Assembly (NCBI GenBank): GCA_035276085.1
Contig: DATELY010000087.1
Location: forward strand, 1 to 43,981
From: DATELY01 sp035276085
Lineage (GTDB): Bacteria > Pseudomonadota > Gammaproteobacteria > Steroidobacterales > Steroidobacteraceae
Length of the DNA: 43,981 nucleotides
Direction of reading: 5' to 3'
Shown: positions 6,159 through 15,132 of the stretch, piece after piece
Numbering within the stretch: position 1 is the first letter of the stretch
How the letters are laid out: each line of letters begins with the position of its first letter
Position numbers and translations under genes: made by a program
The notes under the pieces: generated by a model
What the model saw: only the letters and a program-made list of their open reading frames with translations
Databases searched by the model: none
Told to the model about the DNA's origin: nothing

Positions 6159-8811
6159 CCTCGATACCCATCTCTTCCGGATCCACTTCGTCGCGCTCGT
6201 GGATGCGGCAGAACGTGGACAGATGGCAGTACGTGCACGCATCGGGCAGCGGATCGACAGGAGACTCGCCCCGCACGTAGTCCATCGCGAGCGTGCTCAA
6301 TGACTGCTGCCACCGTTGGAGCAGTGCCTGCCAATCGATCGGCGGATCGAACACGCGTCGCGTGCCATAGGGATACGGCACGATGCCAGGCGCGATCTCG
6401 ACGCCATTGCTCCAGCCGCGATACTCCACGGCACCCGGTGCGAGCACGGCGAATGCAAGCCCCGCCAACTCATCGGCATGCGCCAGCGCATACAAAGGCA
6501 ACTGCGGTTTACGCGGCCGGCCGGGCCAGACGTCCAGCCAATCGCGAGGCTCGTTGGCAGCGCCCAATTTGTAGTCGACGATCAGACAGCCACTCGCCAG
6601 CTGATCGATGCGGTCGGGCTGCAAACGCAGTTGCAAGCCGGCGATCGTGTAGGACTCATCGCGCTCGGCGCGACGGATCGTGAATGGCGGTCGATGTCGA
6701 TCGATCTCGAGGAGCATCAGGACTTGCTGGGTCACCTGTTCGACGGCGAGTCGGGACAGCGTCGCACGAGCGCGTGTCGTCGATGGAATGACCTGATGCG
6801 CATGCAGTTGCGCAAGCTCGCGAACGCAGTCCCGCGACGCCATCGGGTCCAGTGCCAACAGCCGCGCCTGATCTCCCAATTCGAGCCACAGCGATTCGAG
6901 GACTCGATGCAGCAGCTTGCCGCGATCGGCCGGCTCCAGACCCGAGCTGACACGCGCCAGCGGTTCGGCTCTGAGCCTGAGCGTGGCCTGCGCGCGAAAA
7001 GCACACAGCGATTGCAACTCGAGCGTGCGCGCGCCTCCGCGTGCGACGCGTTCCTGCAATGCCGGCGCGCGATCGTCGGCAAGCACTTCGAGCGCGGGGC
7101 GCGCTGCGAAGATGGCGTGCTGCCAACTGACGTCAGCCTTAGGCAACGCCACCTCACCTTGCGGCAGAAGTCCCAGCAACGGGCTCATCTGCAACTCGGC
7201 ATCGCCTTCCGCACGCGGCCAACTCAACACGATCGAGGGTGCGCTGGACAACAAGCGCTCGAGCCGGATGCGTGTGTGCTTGAAGTTCGCATCGGCCGAC
7301 GACTCCGGAATACCCGCCAGTCGTTGCAACGCGAGTGGAATCAGTGGGTCGGGGTTGATGGGTGCAGGCAACTGGGTCGCGTCGAGCCCCGCAATCCACA
7401 CGGCATCGAAGGACATGCCCGCGACCGTCGTTGGATCGATGATCGTAACGGCCGCTGCGGGAGTTTCCGGTTCGAACGGCGTATCGAGAGCGAGACGGCC
7501 GAGCTCACGAAGCGCCTGGGCCAGTGACAGCGGCGCGGTCACCGCATCCAGGCTTCCAAGCTCCGCCAGCGAGCCTTGGAACTTCACCATCGTCTGTTGC
7601 TCCACGCTGGAGAGCGTGCGCTCTCCCGGCCAACCGAAGGCACGCAGCAGTGCGTGGAAATGCTCGGCCCACGTGCTGGGTGCTGCGCGCGATGGCAGCG
7701 CTCGTTGCAGGCGCGTGACTTCGCGCATGGCGAACTCCAGTTGCGTGCATTCGTTGACAGCTGCCCAACGCTCCAGCTCGATCGCATCCCAGCGGTCGCG
7801 CTGCTCCTGTCGCAAGCGCGCATCGGCCCGTGCACGCACATCGCGCTCGAATTCAGCCGCTCGCAGAAAGGGTGAGCGCAGCACGCGCCCAGCCACACGG
7901 CTGTTGCACTGACCTTGCACGAGGTGCAGACACAGCAGCGCCGCATCGACGAGGGGAAACTGCGCGAGCGGTTGTGGTGCCGCGATGATGAACGGCGGCG
8001 GCGCAATCGCGTCGGTCAAACCGCGGCTCGACGGTGCGAACACTTCTTCGAAGCGCCTCCTGATCTCGTCATGTCGGGTCGCCACATCCGCGATGATGAT
8101 GGCGATGGAGCGCTGCCTGGCCTCCACGTGCTCACGAGCCCACCGTGCGGCCGCTTCGATCTCCGCCTCGCGATCCTGCCAACCGACGACGACGACGTCG
8201 GAGGCCGGACTTGGCGCAGCAATCGAACGAATCGATCCCTGCCCTTCCCAGCGGGTGATGAGTCTTTGCAGCGCGGGCGTGTGAGCATCGAAGCCCACGA
8301 GCGCGATCGGCTCTGGCGGTGTCAGGTTTCCATCCCAGGCCCACGGGATGAGCTGGGCTTCGTCCATGACTCGCAGCGATGCGCAACGCTGCATGAACTC
8401 GAGCGACCACGCGTGCAAGGCTGCTGCCTCTTCGGAATCGAACTCCAGCAGTCGCTCGATCGGAATCAGATAGTCGTGCAAGCGCCGCCAGCTGCGCTGC
8501 GCGATGCGGGCTGCCGCGCTCGGATTGAGCAGCCCTTGCGCGAGTGGATGCGAAACGACGATCTGCTCCCAGATCAGCCGGGCCTGCGCCGGGCTCAACA
8601 GACGCAGCGGCTCATTCGTCTTGCCGCGAGCGCGCGCATCCAGCCACTGCTGACGCAGCCACGTGGTCCACGGCAACACGACCGGCGTACGCCACGCGGT
8701 CAGCGACTGCTGTTGTGCGTGTGTGGCGTAAGCAATTCGGAGCGCGTGAGCGAGGCGACGACTGGCGGTGAGTACGGTGACGCCGGTTGCAAGTAAGTGA
8801 TGAAGGTCCAC
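6151..8811 (-). CDS. AddB-like PD-(D/E)XK nuclease, DNA repair
   Basis: This 886-residue protein matches the family described as 'probable DNA repair protein' related to AddB. The N-terminal part is an inactivated helicase-like fold with no good Walker A. The C-terminal nuclease has H (LLHRVLESLW), D733 (QPDRID) and D746-Y-K748 (IVDYK). Four cysteines, C603 (SLCAFR), C859, C862 and C868 (CTYCHLSTFC), are spaced like the iron-sulphur staple of AddB nucleases. The start is GTG at 8811 with a weak ribosome site. It overlaps the helicase gene, so the two are probably co-translated. It likely forms the second subunit of an end-processing complex. Chi recognition is possible but not shown. Confidence 0.88.
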   Translation of the reverse strand: MDLHHLLATGVTVLTASRRLAHALRIAYATHAQQQSLTAWRTPVVLPWTTWLRQQWLDARARGKTNEPLRLLSPAQARLIWEQIVVSHPLAQGLLNPSAAARIAQRSWRRLHDYLIPIERLLEFDSEEAAALHAWSLEFMQRCASLRVMDEAQLIPWAWDGNLTPPEPIALVGFDAHTPALQRLITRWEGQGSIRSIAAPSPASDVVVVGWQDREAEIEAAARWAREHVEARQRSIAIIIADVATRHDEIRRRFEEVFAPSSRGLTDAIAPPPFIIAAPQPLAQFPLVDAALLCLHLVQGQCNSRVAGRVLRSPFLRAAEFERDVRARADARLRQEQRDRWDAIELERWAAVNECTQLEFAMREVTRLQRALPSRAAPSTWAEHFHALLRAFGWPGERTLSSVEQQTMVKFQGSLAELGSLDAVTAPLSLAQALRELGRLALDTPFEPETPAAAVTIIDPTTVAGMSFDAVWIAGLDATQLPAPINPDPLIPLALQRLAGIPESSADANFKHTRIRLERLLSSAPSIVLSWPRAEGDAELQMSPLLGLLPQGEVALPKADVSWQHAIFAARPALEVLADDRAPALQERVARGGARTLELQSLCAFRAQATLRLRAEPLARVSSGLEPADRGKLLHRVLESLWLELGDQARLLALDPMASRDCVRELAQLHAHQVIPSTTRARATLSRLAVEQVTQQVLMLLEIDRHRPPFTIRRAERDESYTIAGLQLRLQPDRIDQLASGCLIVDYKLGAANEPRDWLDVWPGRPRKPQLPLYALAHADELAGLAFAVLAPGAVEYRGWSNGVEIAPGIVPYPYGTRRVFDPPIDWQALLQRWQQSLSTLAMDYVRGESPVDPLPDACTYCHLSTFCRIHERDEVDPEEMGIEDE

Positions 8812-8874
8812 GGGGGTGGACTATAGCTGCGGTGGGCACATCACCGTAGTGTGGTGACTGCGGCTCGGTGATGC

Positions 8875-8995
8875 TGCCCCCACCCCAGCCCTCCCCCGCT
8901 GCGCAAGGGAGGGAGTAAGAGCGCTGCTACGAATACGACAACTGCGATGTCTTGCCCCCTCCCCTGCGCAGCGGGGGAGGGTTGGGGTGGGGGCA
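8875..8995. repeat. Large intergenic inverted repeat (C/G-rich palindrome)
   Basis: Left arm 8875-8914 (TGCCCCCACCCCAGCCCTCC and onward) and right arm about 8953-8995 (ending in GGTTGGGGTGGGGGCA) are near-perfect reverse complements around a spacer of about 38 bp. Each arm is itself a smaller palindrome (CCCCCGCTGCGCAAGGGAGGG and CCCCTCCCCTGCGCAGCGGGGG). It sits between the aminotransferase stop and the AddB-like start, both on the - strand. Elements of this look are often dispersed REP-like repeats. It could also end transcription, but no T-run follows. Confidence 0.75.
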
Positions 8996-9007
8996 ACCCG
9001 CGGAGCG

Positions 9008-10288
9008 CTACTTCTTCCCCGCCTGCAGCACCTTCAACTCTGGCGCCGGTCGCGATACCGGCTCGTCGCCGTTCGCATAGCTGTCCAACACTTCCTCCAT
9101 GCGATTGAACACATCCGCGATCACTTCGGCACGCGGGAGGTTGGTGATGCGGAAGTAATTGCGATAGGGCGTGTTGAAGCTCGTGCCCGGCGCGATGAGC
9201 ACGTGCTTGTGCTCCAGCAGATCCATGGCGAACTCCTGGTCGTCGAAGTTGGGCAGCACGTCGGAACGGATACCGATGAAGCCGTAGATCGCGCCGCGCG
9301 GGCTCTGTGCTTGCAGGTACTTGCTGCGCGCAACACCTTCCAGGATGGCCTTGCGCGACTCGAACAACCGTCCGCCGGGTTGCGTGAGCTCGTAGATACT
9401 TTGATAGCCGCCCAGTGCCGTCTGCACGGCCCATTGACCCGGCACGTTGCTGCACAATCGCAGCGATGAGAGCTTGTCCATGGCACCGATGTACTCGCGG
9501 GCATGCTCGACATCGCCGGAGAACACCGCCCAGCCGACGCGGTAACCGCACGCGCGATACACCTTCGACAATCCGGACAGCGTGACGCACAACGACGTAT
9601 GAATCAGCGTCGCCATCGGCACGAACTCGGCACCGTCGTAAAGAATCTGGTCGTAGATCTCGTCGCTGAACACCACGAGATGGTGCTTCTCCGCCAGCCG
9701 TGCGATCGCCTCGAGCGTCGCGCGCGAATACACCGCGCCGGTGGGGTTGTTGGGATTGATCACGACGATGGCACGGGTGCGTGCGGTGATGAGCGCTTCG
9801 ATCTCTTTGACGTCGGGCTCGAAGCGGTTCTCCGGGCGACACGTATAGTGCACCGCCTTGCCGCGATTCAAGTTCACGGCCGCGGTCCACAGCGGATAGT
9901 CCGGACTGGGAACCAGCACTTCATCGTCATTCGACAACAGCGCACGCAGCACGAGGTCGATCAACTCGCTCACGCCGTTACCCATGAACACTTCCTCGGC
10001 GCTGACGTTGCGCACGCCCCGGCTCTGCTGCTGCATCACGATCGCTTCGCGCGCGGGAAAGATGCCCTTCTGATGGCAGTAGGCCTCGCTCGCTCGCAGG
10101 TTCTCGATCATGGCAAGCCGCATGGTTTCCGGCGTGCGAAAACCGAAGACCCCCGGATTGCCGATGTTCAGCGGCACGATGTCGTAGCCCTGCCGTTCCA
10201 TTTCATGTGCACGACGCGCCAAGTCGCCACGGATCTCGTAGCGGACGCTGGCAAGGTGGGCACTGGGTCTGACGTTGCGGGTACTCAT
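9008..10288 (-). CDS. alaA: Alanine-type aminotransferase (AlaA family, PLP)
   Basis: A class I/II aminotransferase of 426 residues that moves an amino group between glutamate and a 2-oxo acid, most likely pyruvate. Visible hallmarks are NPNNPTGAVYS, FSDEIYDQILYDG and the PLP Schiff-base lysine K242 in LSGLSKVYRACGYRVGW. The N-terminal segment RYEIRGDLARRAHEMERQGYD and GNPGVFGF agree with the AlaA/YfbQ group. ATG 10288 is chosen; a GTG three codons earlier is also possible, and neither has a clear ribosome site. It stands alone between the repair pair and oppF. The exact substrate (alanine or valine) is inferred. Confidence 0.85.
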   Translation of the reverse strand: MSTRNVRPSAHLASVRYEIRGDLARRAHEMERQGYDIVPLNIGNPGVFGFRTPETMRLAMIENLRASEAYCHQKGIFPAREAIVMQQQSRGVRNVSAEEVFMGNGVSELIDLVLRALLSNDDEVLVPSPDYPLWTAAVNLNRGKAVHYTCRPENRFEPDVKEIEALITARTRAIVVINPNNPTGAVYSRATLEAIARLAEKHHLVVFSDEIYDQILYDGAEFVPMATLIHTSLCVTLSGLSKVYRACGYRVGWAVFSGDVEHAREYIGAMDKLSSLRLCSNVPGQWAVQTALGGYQSIYELTQPGGRLFESRKAILEGVARSKYLQAQSPRGAIYGFIGIRSDVLPNFDDQEFAMDLLEHKHVLIAPGTSFNTPYRNYFRITNLPRAEVIADVFNRMEEVLDSYANGDEPVSRPAPELKVLQAGKK

Positions 10289-10363
10289 GGGCAGCACACA
10301 GGAATTTGCGAGAGCAGGAGCCTAGCAGATCCGTTATGTCGGAGTGGGATGGGAGCCGCAGAA

Positions 10364-10434
10364 CGGCTACGGGCTACAGGCTACAGCAAGAGGTTCGGCC
10401 TCTGGCCGTTGCCCGTCACCCGTTGCCCGTCTGC
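10364..10434 (-). repeat. Dispersed intergenic repeat, copy A
   Basis: Read on the - strand, this stretch runs GACGGGCAACGGGTGACGGG, then CCAGAG, then ACCTCTTGC, then GTAGCC-type units. It aligns clearly with 23061-23142 on the + strand. The copy overlaps the 3' end of oppF and supplies that gene's last codons and stop. Confidence 0.65.
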
Positions 10435-11414
10435 CACTCCCGCCACCGATGACACGCCACTCGATGCCCTGCATCACCCTCCTCCTCTTCCGGCACCCGT
10501 TCCGCGCACACCGCGATCGCATAGGCGCACCGCGTCCGAAACACGCAGCCGCTCGGCGGATCGACGGGTGACGGCAACTCGCCCTTCAGAGTCGCCCGCG
10601 GGCGTGAGCGTTCGACGGTGGGATCCGGGACGGGAACCGCATCGATCAAGGCGCGCGTATAGGGATGCAGTGGTCGATGCAGAACACGAGCTGCGGGGCC
10701 CGACTCCACGACGCGTCCGAGATACAACACGAGCACGCGTTCAGCGAGCTGGCTCACGACGATCAAGTGATGACTGATGAACAGCAGCGCCATCTGCAAC
10801 TCGGACTGCAGCGTACGCAGCAACTGCAGAATCTGCGCCTGCACCGACACATCCAGCGCGCTGACCGCTTCATCGCAGATCAACAGCGCGGGATGAATGA
10901 TGACGGCGCGCGCGATGGCCACGCGCTGGCATTGACCGCCACTCAGCTCGTGCGGATAACGTGAGAGCAACGATTCGTCGAGCCCTGCTCGAACGAGCCA
11001 CTGCCGCGCCAGATCACGCCGTGTCATGCGCGACAACTCCGGCCGCGCCGATGTCAGCGGCTCGACCACGCTCGCTTCGATCGTGAGCCGCGGATCGAGG
11101 CTCGAGAAAGGATCCTGAAAGACCATCTGCACTTCGCGCCGCAGGACTCGCAGCGACTTCGCATCAGCCATGTCGATCGTACGACCGCGCCAGCGAATCT
11201 CGCCCGCCTGCCGTGGCACCAGGCCAACGAGCGTCCTGGCAAGGGTCGACTTGCCGCAGCCGGATTCGCCCACGATGCCGACGATTTCTCCCGGATCCAC
11301 GCACAGGTCGACGCCGTCCAGCGCGCGTAACTTGCGCTGCGCCGGCAACCGGAAATGCACGTGGATGCGGCTCGCCTGCAGCAGGGGATCGGCGCCGTCA
11401 GCTCTCGGCGGCAT
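10416..11414 (-). CDS. oppF: Peptide ABC transporter ATP-binding protein (OppF/DppF-like)
   Basis: An ATPase subunit of a dipeptide/oligopeptide importer, 332 residues, at the cytoplasmic face. It has Walker A GESGCGKST, signature LSGGQCQRVAIARA, Walker B LLICDEAVSALDV and the C-terminal oligo/dipeptide domain (HPYTRALIDAVP). That domain contains a four-Cys pattern (GCVFRTRC, AVC, ACH) of the type that holds a 4Fe-4S cluster in related transporters. ATG 11414 overlaps the end of the histidine kinase gene by 17 bp; a TTG at 11441 is the alternative. Its partner genes oppBCD lie 3.7 kb upstream. The extreme C-terminus (QTGNG) is encoded by a dispersed repeat. Confidence 0.88.
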   Translation of the reverse strand: MPPRADGADPLLQASRIHVHFRLPAQRKLRALDGVDLCVDPGEIVGIVGESGCGKSTLARTLVGLVPRQAGEIRWRGRTIDMADAKSLRVLRREVQMVFQDPFSSLDPRLTIEASVVEPLTSARPELSRMTRRDLARQWLVRAGLDESLLSRYPHELSGGQCQRVAIARAVIIHPALLICDEAVSALDVSVQAQILQLLRTLQSELQMALLFISHHLIVVSQLAERVLVLYLGRVVESGPAARVLHRPLHPYTRALIDAVPVPDPTVERSRPRATLKGELPSPVDPPSGCVFRTRCAYAIAVCAERVPEEEEGDAGHRVACHRWREWQTGNG

Positions 11415-13911
11415 CGAAGAGAGCCGCGATTCGCGAGCCAATCTGGGAAACGGTGAAGGGTTTGGGCAACAGGCTCAGCGACTGGTCGGCGGTGTCGAAG
11501 GAATGCCGTTCGTAGCCCGTCGTGAATAGCACCTTGAGACCGGGGCGCCGCTCTTGCGCCATGCGAGCCAGATCGCGGCCGTTCAAACCACCCGGCAACA
11601 CGATGTCGGTGAACAGCACGTCGAACGGTGTGTCCTGACTCAGGATCCGCAATGCCTCAGCGCCGTTGGCCGCTGCGACGACGTCATGACCGAGTTCGCG
11701 CAGGGAACTGACGGTGTACTCGCGCACGTAAGCGTCGTCTTCAACCGCAAGGATGGACTTACGCCCCACGGGCTTGAGCTTCGGCGCAGGTTCCGAACGA
11801 GTCGGTTCCAGCGCGGCCTGCAGCAATCGAGGCAGGTACAGATTCACGGTCGTGCCTGCGCCGATCGCGCTGTCGATGCTGATGTGTCCACCGGATTGCT
11901 TGATGAAGCCATAGATCATCGGCAATCCGAGGCCGCTACCCTGCCCCACGTCCTTGGTCGTGAAGAACGGCTCGAACGCATGCGCCAACACGTCGGGCGC
12001 CATTCCGGCACCCGTGTCGCGCACGGCGATGCGCACGTATTCACCCGGCGTCATGCGTCGCGCATCCGGATCGCTCACGGCGTCGAGCCACACGTTGCTC
12101 GTGTAGATGCTCAGCCGGCCGCCATTGGGCATCGCGTCGCGCGCATTCAACGCAAGGTTCAAGAGTGCGTTCTCCACCTGATTCGGATCGGCGCTCGTCG
12201 TCCAGATCCTGGGTTCCAGGATGGCTTCGACCGCGATGGTCTCACCCAGTGTCCGTTGCAGGATCTCGGACATCTCCCCGATGAGCGCATTGACATCGAT
12301 TGCTTTGGGCTCGAGCGGCTGCTTGCGGGAGAACGCCAACAGTCGATGAGTCAGCGTTGCCGCCCTGCGCGCGCCATCGAGTGCCATGCCGGCAGCACGA
12401 CGCAGTGAATCCTCCGGTAGTTGCCGCTCGAGGCGATCGAGATTGCCGATGATGACCGTAAGGAGATTGTTGAAATCGTGCGCGATGCCACCCGTGAGCT
12501 GGCCGACGGCCTCCATCTTTTGCGCCTGCCGCAGCTGCCCCTCCAACGCACGACTTTCCGTGACGTCGCGAGCACTGACGATGAGGCGCGCCGGCTTGCC
12601 GGCGGCGCTCCTCACGGGAACCGCAACGGCCTCGACGATCCTCCCGGCCACGGTCGTTTCGTATCGATAGGGCTGACCCGTGCTCAGGCATCCGCGGAGG
12701 TGCGCGGCGTCGCGCCGTGCCTCTTCCGGCTTCAGGATGCCCATGATGTTCCGGCCGATCACCTCTTCGCGTCGCACACCGTACAGCGACAGCGCAGCCG
12801 GATTGATGTCTTCGCAGATGAACGTGCCGTCGTTCATTGCGCTGAGAATGACGTGATACTCCGCCGAGTACTCGAAGAAGATGCGGGTTTGTTCCTGCGT
12901 AGTGAGCAGCTGTGCCGTGCGCTCTTCGATGCGTTGCTCGAGCGTCTCGTTCGCGCGCCGGAACGAATCCTCTGCCAACTTGCGTTCAGTGACGTCCGTA
13001 CCCTGGATGAAAATGCCTGTCACTGCGCCGTCGTCGTCGAGGAGCGGCTGGAACAGCAGATCGATGTACATTCCGTCCAGGTGCGCACCGGGCAGACGCT
13101 GCACCGAGATCTGCATGTTGCGGCCGACGAACACCTGACCGGTGCGGTAGACATCGTCGAGCAATTCGAGATAGCCCTGGCCATTGATCTCGGCCAACGC
13201 TTCGCCGACGCGTTGCCCGATGATGTTGCGATGGCCGATCACTTCGTAGAAGGCGGCGTTAGCCAACGTGAGCGTGTGCTCCGGACCTCTCACAACCGCG
13301 ATGAAACCAGGTGCCTGGTGGAAGAGGCCGAGGAAGTAGTTGCGTTCGGCACCGAGCAGTCGATTGCTTTCTTCGATCGCTTGCAGGGTCGCGGTACCTT
13401 CCGTCGCTGGCACCTCGGTTCCCACCGACGGCAGACGGCCGATGAGCAAGCGTCGCAATCGACACAGCTCGCTGATTTCTGTCGGCTGATGCAGGATGAA
13501 CCGCACCGCTTCGTTGGAATCGACGACGGGGGTATTGGTGATCGACCAATACCGCTCCTCCGATCCAATCGACGAGCGGCTCGGAGTATTCGATTTGAGC
13601 AACGGCACCGTGTGCGGCGCGCGGGTACGACACGCGATGTCCAGCGACTGACGCAGATCGTGCATGCCCGCTGCCGAGCCGTCGTGCAGACTGCCGGGAA
13701 AAATCGCGAACAGTTTCTGACCGATCAGCGCCTCACGCGGCCGCAGGGACGCGGTCACATACGCCGCGTTCGCCTCGATGATCGTTCCGTCGGGCGCGAG
13801 CAGCGCGATGGGATGCGCAGAAACGTCGAACAATGTCCGAAAGTCGCAGTCCCCCAGCTGACTGCCTGTGGCGGCGCTCGATAGGCGCTTCGTGCCGTGA
13901 TGCGAGAACAT
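11398..13911 (-). CDS. Hybrid sensor histidine kinase with PAS and receiver domains
   Basis: An 837-residue cytoplasmic sensor; no membrane segment is visible. Three PAS-like domains (about 23-140, 200-330 and 345-460) are separated by a short coiled coil (RRANETLEQRIEERTAQLL). The kinase core follows: H-box with H478 (GGIAHDFNNLL), N-box (NLALNARDAMPNGG), G1 (DTGAGM) and G2 (GQGSGLGLPM). A C-terminal receiver has acidic EDD near 719 and phospho-acceptor D769 (TDIVLPGG). The ligand is unknown. It overlaps oppF, so the two are probably co-transcribed, which would couple a sensor to a peptide-import ATPase. ATG 13911 is chosen over the upstream start at 13953. Confidence 0.9.
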   Translation of the reverse strand: MFSHHGTKRLSSAATGSQLGDCDFRTLFDVSAHPIALLAPDGTIIEANAAYVTASLRPREALIGQKLFAIFPGSLHDGSAAGMHDLRQSLDIACRTRAPHTVPLLKSNTPSRSSIGSEERYWSITNTPVVDSNEAVRFILHQPTEISELCRLRRLLIGRLPSVGTEVPATEGTATLQAIEESNRLLGAERNYFLGLFHQAPGFIAVVRGPEHTLTLANAAFYEVIGHRNIIGQRVGEALAEINGQGYLELLDDVYRTGQVFVGRNMQISVQRLPGAHLDGMYIDLLFQPLLDDDGAVTGIFIQGTDVTERKLAEDSFRRANETLEQRIEERTAQLLTTQEQTRIFFEYSAEYHVILSAMNDGTFICEDINPAALSLYGVRREEVIGRNIMGILKPEEARRDAAHLRGCLSTGQPYRYETTVAGRIVEAVAVPVRSAAGKPARLIVSARDVTESRALEGQLRQAQKMEAVGQLTGGIAHDFNNLLTVIIGNLDRLERQLPEDSLRRAAGMALDGARRAATLTHRLLAFSRKQPLEPKAIDVNALIGEMSEILQRTLGETIAVEAILEPRIWTTSADPNQVENALLNLALNARDAMPNGGRLSIYTSNVWLDAVSDPDARRMTPGEYVRIAVRDTGAGMAPDVLAHAFEPFFTTKDVGQGSGLGLPMIYGFIKQSGGHISIDSAIGAGTTVNLYLPRLLQAALEPTRSEPAPKLKPVGRKSILAVEDDAYVREYTVSSLRELGHDVVAAANGAEALRILSQDTPFDVLFTDIVLPGGLNGRDLARMAQERRPGLKVLFTTGYERHSFDTADQSLSLLPKPFTVSQIGSRIAALFDAAES

Positions 13912-14117
13912 GAACCGTACAGCTATGCAGTGTTGTATCCGCTGCCTTTGCAACTCGTCATTCTTGCGGACAGCCCGACTCTAACGCAGTTCGCGCAAAC
14001 GGTGTGAACTGTCGCTGCTCCCCGCCGCAGCGAACCGGAGCGCCTGCTCGCGACTTGTATACGCGCCCCGGCTGACGCGTGTCAGCGGCTTGTCCATATA
14101 TACACCGGCCAAACATC

Positions 14118-14369
14118 GTGGACTATTTCGATCTTCTGCAATGGCCTGCCATGCTCGTCACCGTCACGGCCGCCTGGCTCGTAGCCTCGCAAAAAACGGG
14201 CAAGCGCAAAGTCGGCTTCTGGGTGTTTCTGCTGAGCAACATGCTCTGGGTCATCTGGGGACTGCACGACGGTGCGTATGCCCTGATCGCGCTGCAGGTC
14301 GCCCTGGCGGCGCTCAACATTCGCGGCGCGTACAAGAACGATCGCACGCCCGCGCCTGCATCGTCCTGA
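14118..14369 (+). CDS. Small membrane protein, unknown function
   Basis: About 83 residues with two or three hydrophobic segments (LQWPAMLVTVTAAWLVAS, VGFWVFLLSNMLWVIWGL and YALIALQVALAALNI) and a charged C-terminal tail. It resembles a conserved family of tiny proteobacterial inner-membrane proteins with no assigned role. The likely start is GTG 14118 (VDYFDLLQW); an ATG 13 codons upstream would add a non-conserved stretch. No strong ribosome site is visible. It is the only + strand gene in the opp region and lies convergent with the Dph6-like gene, with only 7 bp between stops. Confidence 0.65.
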   Translation: MDYFDLLQWPAMLVTVTAAWLVASQKTGKRKVGFWVFLLSNMLWVIWGLHDGAYALIALQVALAALNIRGAYKNDRTPAPASS

Positions 14370-14376
14370 AGCGGAA

Positions 14377-15057
14377 TTATTCCAGCTCAGCGAAGCAATA
14401 TCGCTGCGCGCCGAATTCCGGCGGGCTCACATACTCGCGCAGCCCCGTGACCGTCACGCTCAAGATCTGATTCATCAATGGGCTGGCGCATACAAATGTG
14501 TGGAATTCTCCGTTCTCACCGCACGGACAAACGCCGGGCGGCAGATCGGCGATGAACTGCTCGTCATACATGCGCCCGCAGAAGCTGTCGTCGAGGTAAC
14601 GCGAATCCGTGCATACGACGACGGCGCGAATGTCCTGCGCCAGGATGTCCCGGGCAACGGCTTCCCGTGCCTCACCCCACAAGGGCAGCTCGGGTACGAG
14701 CCCGGCGTTCGCACACACCTTCTCTTCCCATTCCCGATGCGGCACCAAATCGATGTCACCGAATACCATCAGGCCATGACCTTCATCTCGCAACGTACGC
14801 AGGGTGGCCGTGAACACGGCTTCATACTCTGCCCACGTTGCCGCTGGCGCGACCAGCCGCACACCCAATGCGTCGGCCTGCGCCTGGAGCAAGTGTCGCG
14901 GCACGCCGTGCGATCGATTGCGCATGGCAGTTTCGTCGAAGACCGTGACCATGGTGCGCACGTCGATGCCGCACTTGTGCGCGCGCAACAACGCGAGCAT
15001 CGAATCCTTGCCGCCACTCGAAGACCAGGCTGCGGGGGCTGAAGGCGTCGGGGTCAT
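14377..15057 (-). CDS. Dph6-like PP-loop ATP pyrophosphatase
   Basis: A 226-residue protein of the diphthine-ammonia ligase (Dph6/ATP_bind_4) family. The N-terminal PP-loop SSGGKDSML binds ATP and adenylates a substrate. Conserved downstream patterns are VFGDIDL..HREWEEKVC and LPPGVCPCGENGEFHTFV. Bacteria do not make diphthamide, so the real substrate here is unknown; amidation of some other molecule is the family-level expectation. ATG 15057 is chosen because it gives the PP-loop near residue 16 as in relatives. It lies 75 bp downstream of oppD on the same strand. Confidence 0.8.
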   Translation of the reverse strand: MTPTPSAPAAWSSSGGKDSMLALLRAHKCGIDVRTMVTVFDETAMRNRSHGVPRHLLQAQADALGVRLVAPAATWAEYEAVFTATLRTLRDEGHGLMVFGDIDLVPHREWEEKVCANAGLVPELPLWGEAREAVARDILAQDIRAVVVCTDSRYLDDSFCGRMYDEQFIADLPPGVCPCGENGEFHTFVCASPLMNQILSVTVTGLREYVSPPEFGAQRYCFAELE

Positions 15058-15132
15058 GGGATCAGTATGTCGTTGTGTCGGAGTGGCGAGGATCGCACTA
15101 CCGCGTGGGCGCCGCCAGCACACCGGGCACCG

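Noticed and set aside
4716..6683. 655-codon + strand frame opposite the helicase gene
   Set aside because: Low-complexity Arg/Gln/His-rich product typical of the reverse strand of a GC-rich gene; the helicase on the other strand has every motif.
12421..13884. 487-codon frame opposite the histidine kinase
   Set aside because: Antisense shadow; no start context and no recognisable domain.
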